Assembly (NCBI RefSeq): GCF_006539525.1
Contig: NZ_BJNE01000001.1
Span: 372,001 to 436,000, forward strand
DNA length: 64,000 bases
Direction: 5' to 3'
Source of the DNA: Glutamicibacter nicotianae
Lineage (GTDB): Bacteria; Actinomycetota; Actinomycetes; Actinomycetales; Micrococcaceae
In this document: piece after piece, positions 59,419 through 64,000 of the stretch
Layout of the letters: each line of letters begins with the position of its first letter
Position numbering within the stretch: the first letter of the stretch is position 1
The notes under the pieces: model-generated
What the model was told of the DNA's origin: nothing
The model's input: the letters and a program-made list of their open reading frames with translations, nothing else
The model's database searches: none
Program-made: the position numbers and the translations under genes

Positions 59419-61521
59419 CTAGTCCTTGACCGGGAAGCGTTCCCAGGCGCGGTGGGTGGACAGCAGCTGTTGCGCGCTGTCGGCAACCCCGTCTACCTCG
59501 ACAAGTTCAATGCCTGGGGCATCGTCTTCCAGGCCGACTGCCTGGAGCAGGCCATCGGAGAGCCCGTCAAGGGTGATGATGGCCTTGTTGTGCCGGTAGG
59601 CCTCCGCGACCAGCAACGCCACGCGCGGGTCGATGGGAACCCCGCCTGCCCCCAGGGCGCCGGCCTTGGCATCCAGCGCAACCGCGGCGTCCGGGGCCGG
59701 CGGCAACGGGCCGATGAGCACCAGCGCATCGAATTCGATGGAGCGCGCCGTCAGGTAGGTGCGGTCAACGGGCAGGTCCGGGGCCACTTCGCCGCCGGAG
59801 GCCGAAACGAGCAGCGGGGACATGCCCCGTTCGGCCAGCGCCTGGGCTATTGCCGGTACGTGCTGGTGGTTTCCGCTGTTGAACACCACCCCGACCTTGC
59901 GCCCGTCCACCGGCCAGGCTTTTCCGATCTGCGACAGCGCGGGGCTCGCCACCGGGTCATCCAGCTGCACTGCGGCCGGTGCCGGCAGGCCCAGTGCCTG
60001 GGCCACCCCGGAGGCCAGCTGGGTATCGATCTTCGCCAGGCATTCCACCTGCCGCTGGCGGATCGCGGTATCGGTGCACTTGCCCAGTTCAAAGGAGTAG
60101 GCCTGCTGCACGTGGGCGCGCTCCACGGCCGAGAGGCTGATGTAGAACAGGCGGGCCTGGCTGTAGTGGTCCGAGAAGCTGGCCGGCTCGGAACGCACCT
60201 TCTTCCCGGAGGCCACAGGCTGCGGGAAGTCCAGTGGAGGCTGCTGGCCAGATAGAACCTGCGACATGTAGGGGCAGCCGCCATCCAGCGAGTTCGGCTT
60301 GTACGGCGCGATGCCCTTGGGCACCCGGTGCTGGTGGAAGCCGTCGCGGAACATGTCATTGACCGGCGAGTCCGGCGAGTTGATCGGGATCTGCGCGAAG
60401 TTCGGCCCGCCCAAGCGGGTCAGCTGGGTGTCCAGGTAGGAGAAGAGCCGCGCCTGCAGCAACGGGTCGTCGCTGATATCGATGCCCGGAACCAGATGCC
60501 CGGGGTGGAAGGCCACCTGCTCGGTCTGCGCAAAGTAGTTCTCCGGGTTGCGGTCCAGCACCATCTTGCCCAGCGGCTGGACCGGAGCCAGCTCTTCTGG
60601 GACGAATTTCGTCGGATCCAGCAGGTCGATGCCTTCGAAGACCGCTGTGCCGTCATCGGGGAAAATCTGCACGCCCAGTTCCCATTCGGGGTAGGCGCCG
60701 GCATCAATGGCTTCGGCCAGATCGCGGCGGTGGAAGTCCGGATCCGCGCCGGCGGCCAGCTGGGACTCTTCCCAGGCCAGCGAGTGCACGCCGAGCTTGG
60801 GCTTCCAATGGAACTTCACCAGGGACGCTTTGCCCGCCTCGTTGACCATGCGGAAGGTGTGCACGCCGAAGCCTTCCATCATGCGCAGCGAGCGGGGTAT
60901 CGCCCGGTCGCTCATCTGCCACATCACATGGGCTTGGGCGGGGGTATGCAGGGAGACGAAATCCCAGAAGGTGTCGTGGGCGGATTGCGCCTGGGGGATC
61001 TCGGTATCGGGATGCGGCTTCGCGGCGTGGACGAGGTCCGGGAACTTGATCCCGTCCTGGATGAAGAACACCGGGATGTTGTTGCCCACCAGATCGAAGA
61101 TGCCTTCGTTGGTGTAGAACTTCGTCGCGAAGCCGCGGGTATCGCGGGCCGTGTCCATCGAACCGCGGGATCCGACCACGGTGGAGAAGCGGACGAAGAC
61201 CCGGGTCTGGCGTCCCGGCTTGAGGAAGTCCGCACGGCACAGCTTGCCGGCATTGCCGTAGCTGGTGAATGTGCCGTGGGCGCCGGCACCGCGCGCATGG
61301 ACAACGCGCTCGGGAATCCGCTCGTGATCGAAATGCATGATCTTCTCGCGCAGGTGGTGGTCCTGCAGCAGGGTGGGCCCCCGCTCGCCGGCTTTCAGCG
61401 AGTGATCGGTGTCGTTGACTGCAGCGCCCTGGGTCGTCGTCAGGAACTCGTTGTCCTGTCCGGGGCCGGACAGTACCGGCTTCTGTCCGTGAGTTGATGG
61501 CTGTTGTGGTTCGCTGGTCAT
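59419..61521 (-). CDS. katE: Large-subunit catalase (KatE/HPII type)
   Basis: A 700-residue heme catalase, the large-subunit clade. Catalytic His75 (ERVVHARGAGAHGTF), Asn in the NNIPVFFIQD segment, and the heme-ligand Tyr in RLFSYLDTQ (about 361) are all present. A C-terminal flavodoxin/GATase-like domain (about 545-700, KVGVVFNSGNHQHVPAIAQAL) is characteristic of this clade. AAGGAG precedes the ATG. It is the main peroxide-removal enzyme of this stress region. Confidence 0.95.
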   Translation of the reverse strand: MTSEPQQPSTHGQKPVLSGPGQDNEFLTTTQGAAVNDTDHSLKAGERGPTLLQDHHLREKIMHFDHERIPERVVHARGAGAHGTFTSYGNAGKLCRADFLKPGRQTRVFVRFSTVVGSRGSMDTARDTRGFATKFYTNEGIFDLVGNNIPVFFIQDGIKFPDLVHAAKPHPDTEIPQAQSAHDTFWDFVSLHTPAQAHVMWQMSDRAIPRSLRMMEGFGVHTFRMVNEAGKASLVKFHWKPKLGVHSLAWEESQLAAGADPDFHRRDLAEAIDAGAYPEWELGVQIFPDDGTAVFEGIDLLDPTKFVPEELAPVQPLGKMVLDRNPENYFAQTEQVAFHPGHLVPGIDISDDPLLQARLFSYLDTQLTRLGGPNFAQIPINSPDSPVNDMFRDGFHQHRVPKGIAPYKPNSLDGGCPYMSQVLSGQQPPLDFPQPVASGKKVRSEPASFSDHYSQARLFYISLSAVERAHVQQAYSFELGKCTDTAIRQRQVECLAKIDTQLASGVAQALGLPAPAAVQLDDPVASPALSQIGKAWPVDGRKVGVVFNSGNHQHVPAIAQALAERGMSPLLVSASGGEVAPDLPVDRTYLTARSIEFDALVLIGPLPPAPDAAVALDAKAGALGAGGVPIDPRVALLVAEAYRHNKAIITLDGLSDGLLQAVGLEDDAPGIELVEVDGVADSAQQLLSTHRAWERFPVKD

Positions 61522-61647
61522 GGCACTCTCCTTATTCGCAGGAATGATCGGCTGGTAAGTGCCACGCTAGGGGCCTTCGCGGTGCCGATGCCACCGGGCA
61601 AGCTGATTCCCATGGTTTGCACATGTGCCAGCTGGCGCATCGGTAAA

Positions 61648-61692
61648 TGCCAAGACCGCCGGTGGCTGCATGGCCCACCGGCGGTCTTGTCG
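61648..61692 (-). terminator. Terminator after the ammonium transporter gene
   Basis: AAGACCGCCGGTGG (61652-61665) pairs with CCACCGGCGGTCTT (61675-61688). It lies downstream of the minus-strand amt stop. Confidence 0.82.
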
Positions 61693-61753
61693 GACGTTTC
61701 AGAAACGTCCTGCCCCTCGTGCTTGTACTGCGTTATTTTCCAGATTCCACTCC

Positions 61754-62974
61754 TTACTTGGAAACCAGCTGGTATCCATTTTCGTTGTGTTCGGCCTCGT
61801 CGATCCCGGCAATCTCGATGTCTGCCGTGACACGCCATGGGCTGAACTTTCCAATAACCGTTGCGATGACCCAGGTCATCACCGCGGAGAATGCCATGAC
61901 CACGATCAGGGTGGCTGTCTGGGCGATCAGCTGGGCTACGCCGCCGCCGTAGAACAGGCCGCCGGCGCTTTCCTCGGTCGGCAGTGCGAAGAAGCCGAGG
62001 AACAGGGTGCCGATCAGGCCGGCGACCAGGTGCACGCCGACAACATCCAGCGAGTCGTCGTAGCCGAGCTTCCACTTCAGGTTCACGGCCCAGGCGGCAC
62101 CGGCCCCGGCCAGCACGCCCAGCAGCATGGCGGCCCATGGGGCAACGTCGGCGCAGGATGGGGTGATGGCTACCAGGCCGGCCACCAGGCCGGAGGCAAC
62201 GCCCACCGAGCTGGGGCGCGAGCCGCGCAGCTTCTCGACCAGGATCCAGCCGAGGACTGCGGCACCCGGAGCTGCCAAGGTGTTGACCCAGATGAGCCCT
62301 GCCTGCTCGACGGTGGTTGCCGCCCCGGCATTGAAGCCGAACCAGCCGAACCACAGCAGGCCGGCACCGAGCATCACCAGCGGGGTGTTGTGCGGCTGCG
62401 GACGGTCGTGGAAGTTGTGGCGCTGGCCGAGCTTCAGGGCCAGGACCAGGGCCGCGATACCTGCGTTGGTGTGGACCACTGCGCCGCCGGCGAAATCGAT
62501 GGCTTCGCCGAAGATGCTGCCCAGGAAGCCGTCGGCGGAAAGCAGGCCGCCGCCCCAGACCCAGAAGGCCACCGGTGCGTAGACCAGGGTGACCCACAGC
62601 GGCACGAAGAACAGCCATGGTGCGAAGCGCGCACGGTCGGCGATGGCGCCGGAGATGATGGCCACCGAGATCATGGCGAAGGTTCCGGCGAAGCCGGCGG
62701 CGAGCAGCTCAGACTGCTCGGTGTTGTGCATAGCGAAGTCACTGATCGGGTTGCCGACAATCCCGGCGATGGCTGGTTCTCCGGCGGAGAACGAGTAGCC
62801 CCAAAGCGCCCAGACGACTGCAGTGATCGCCGCGGCGGAGAAGCTCATCAGCATCATGTTCACTACGCCGGTGGCGCGAGTCATGCCGCCGTAGAAAAGT
62901 CCCAGTGCCGGTGTCATCAGCAGCACGAGCGCGGCAGCTATCAGGATCCATAAGCTGGCAACATCCAACTCCAT
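61754..62974 (-). CDS. amt: Ammonium transporter
   Basis: A 406-residue Amt/MEP/Rh channel protein, mediating ammonium uptake. About 11 hydrophobic helices. Family segments: DFAGGAVVHTNAGIAALVLALKLG, the WFGWFGFNAGAA motif, and VVGVHLVAGLIGTLFLG, with the twin pore His in VHTNAG and GVHLVAG. The ATG at 62974 lies about 10 nt after GGGGA; a GTG 9 nt upstream is also possible. No glnK/glnB lies next to it, although amtB-glnK pairs are common; it is monocistronic. Confidence 0.95.
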   Translation of the reverse strand: MELDVASLWILIAAALVLLMTPALGLFYGGMTRATGVVNMMLMSFSAAAITAVVWALWGYSFSAGEPAIAGIVGNPISDFAMHNTEQSELLAAGFAGTFAMISVAIISGAIADRARFAPWLFFVPLWVTLVYAPVAFWVWGGGLLSADGFLGSIFGEAIDFAGGAVVHTNAGIAALVLALKLGQRHNFHDRPQPHNTPLVMLGAGLLWFGWFGFNAGAATTVEQAGLIWVNTLAAPGAAVLGWILVEKLRGSRPSSVGVASGLVAGLVAITPSCADVAPWAAMLLGVLAGAGAAWAVNLKWKLGYDDSLDVVGVHLVAGLIGTLFLGFFALPTEESAGGLFYGGGVAQLIAQTATLIVVMAFSAVMTWVIATVIGKFSPWRVTADIEIAGIDEAEHNENGYQLVSK

Positions 62975-63167
62975 CTGGATCACGTCCCCTCAAGTTATTC
63001 GGTGTATCGGTGGTGATATGACTATTGAACTAACCCGATGTTTCCGAATGCTCGCTGCTTCGTTTCCGCTGTGTATCAAGTTCTTGCCGGGGGTAACGGT
63101 TGCTTCTCGGCGATGTTTCGCCGTCGTTTCGAGCAGTTCACGCTGCTGCTGGCGGCCGGTGAAAACG

Positions 63168-63216
63168 GGCAGCCCGGCATCGGCAGAAAGTATTTTCTGC
63201 CGATGCCGGGCTGATC
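63168..63216 (-). terminator. Terminator after the coiled-coil lipoprotein gene
   Basis: A perfect 19-bp stem: 63171-63189 pairs with 63194-63212 around a 4-nt loop. It lies between the lipoprotein stop and amt. Confidence 0.88.
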
Positions 63217-63235
63217 GCGCTGACGCCGCGTGCGG

Positions 63236-63895
63236 CTACAGGCGCTTGATTTTCACGACCTGGAACTGCGGCACCGTGGTTGAGCCGCCGATGGTGGTGT
63301 CGTAGCTCAGCGAACCGGTGACCGTCGCGGTGATTTGCACGATGTCCTCGGCCACGATGTCATCAAGCACCTTGCAATCCACCAGGCCGTCGCCGGCGGT
63401 GAACATCGAATTGTGCTCGTAGTCGTATTTGCCGACGTGCGCATGGCTCAGATCAGCTCGGAAGGTGCAGGGACCGGTCGCGGAGTCGAACTGCGTGACC
63501 CGCCCATAGACGATCACGTTCTCGTCGATGTGCGCGTCCGGCTTCTTCACGATCTGCGCCAGTTCACGCTTGGTGATTTTCCGTGCCTTGTTGGCCTTGG
63601 CTTTCTCCGCCTTGGCCGCGGCTTCCTTGTCCTTCTTCTCCTTCGCCTTGCGGGCCTTCTCGGCTTCTTCGGCAGCGACCCGTTCTTCTTCGGCCGCGCG
63701 AAGCTCTGCAGCTTCGTCCTGGGCCAGGGCCAATTGCGATTCAGTTTCGGTCAGCTGCGCCTGAAGCGTTTCTACTTCTGCGGCCATGGCCGAGCTTGAG
63801 GCCTGCGCGGCCTCGAAATCTTCCGTGGAGACGCCGCAGGCGGCCAGCGAGAGAATTCCGGCAAGTGCAGTTGCCGTCAGAATGGACTTTTTCAT
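63236..63895 (-). CDS. Coiled-coil lipoprotein
   Basis: A 219-residue exported lipoprotein. The signal peptide ends in lipobox LAAC (Cys20). A long Ala/Glu/Lys coiled coil follows (about residues 25-110). The C-terminal globular domain (about 112-219) has two Cys in GPCTFRADL and GLVDCKVLDD that could pair, and a beta-rich layout (VIVYGRVTQFD, TATVTGSLSY) suggestive of an OB-like or small beta-barrel fold, which is inference. GGAGG precedes the ATG at 63895. No partner gene is seen. Confidence 0.8.
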   Translation of the reverse strand: MKKSILTATALAGILSLAACGVSTEDFEAAQASSSAMAAEVETLQAQLTETESQLALAQDEAAELRAAEEERVAAEEAEKARKAKEKKDKEAAAKAEKAKANKARKITKRELAQIVKKPDAHIDENVIVYGRVTQFDSATGPCTFRADLSHAHVGKYDYEHNSMFTAGDGLVDCKVLDDIVAEDIVQITATVTGSLSYDTTIGGSTTVPQFQVVKIKRL

Positions 63896-63922
63896 GGTCC
63901 ACCTCCATTTCACGAGTGCGAG

Positions 63923-63949
63923 TTACTTGAACCCCCGAGTTCCAAGTAA
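63923..63949. promoter_or_regulatory. Inverted repeat upstream of the lipoprotein gene
   Basis: TTACTTG (63923-63929) and CAAGTAA (63943-63949) form an inverted repeat about 28-54 bp before the lipoprotein start. The half-site TTACTTG is the same as in the palindrome before the VOC gene, but the spacing differs (13 instead of 8 bp). Confidence 0.4.
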
Positions 63950-64000
63950 AAAGAATCGTGGCATGCGCCAGGGACAATTAGGCTTCAGCAGGCACACTGG

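Overview
The window is high-GC actinobacterial chromosome, most likely from Micrococcaceae of the Arthrobacter/Glutamicibacter type. This rests on gene order rather than a search: DUF3052 divergent from aceE; a PucR-type regulator followed by fabD-acpP-fabF; xerC-dprA-comM-yraN-DUF2469-rnhB-lepB; rplS and trmD-rimM-khpA-rpsP; and ffh. No rRNA, tRNA, CRISPR array, transposase or prophage was recognised.

Layout. 1-9.8 kb: pyruvate dehydrogenase E1 and the fatty-acid synthesis cluster, with no fabH between fabD and acpP. 9.9-23.1 kb: a minus-strand housekeeping block (recombination and DNA uptake, RNase HII, two type I signal peptidases, and the L19/TrmD/RimM/KH/S16 translation genes). It is interrupted by a secreted, wall-anchored trypsin-like protease. 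23.3-29.3 kb: a LysE exporter, a DUF222/HNH protein and an iron-siderophore uptake locus with an IdeR/DtxR-like box between its divergent arms. 29.4-33.8 kb: a visibly AT-richer catabolic cassette (crotonase, class III CoA-transferase, MatC/SLC13 carrier, divergent IclR regulator with a strong palindromic operator), followed by about 650 bp of apparently non-coding sequence. 34.4-44.2 kb: a TagE-like glycosyltransferase, a hexapeptide acyltransferase, a ring-cleavage-type VOC protein, a PfkB kinase and two tandem paralogous acyl-CoA synthetases. 44.3-48.2 kb: ffh and a secreted M23 peptidase with a very long low-complexity tail. 48.5-57 kb: accessory genes, including an FTCD-like cyclodeaminase, a flavoprotein, a helical protein coupled to a phytoene-desaturase-like oxidase, and a three-gene overlapping operon (acyl-CoA-dehydrogenase-like / PIG-L deacetylase fused to methyltransferase / GT2). 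57.3-64 kb: stress genes (CsbD, PNPOx-like, YihY, large catalase), an ammonium transporter and a coiled-coil lipoprotein.

Working together: AceE supplies acetyl-CoA to the Fab cluster beside it. The two signal peptidases flank an exported protease. The divergent permeases and binding protein form one iron-regulated importer lacking an ATPase in this window. The best candidate for an undescribed system is the 53.9-57.0 kb operon. It combines a deacetylase, a SAM methyltransferase and a glycosyltransferase, a set of activities reminiscent of NodB/NodS/NodC, with a flavoprotein whose C-terminus lacks the usual acyl-CoA dehydrogenase catalytic context. Strong inverted-repeat terminators separate most transcription units and are listed individually.
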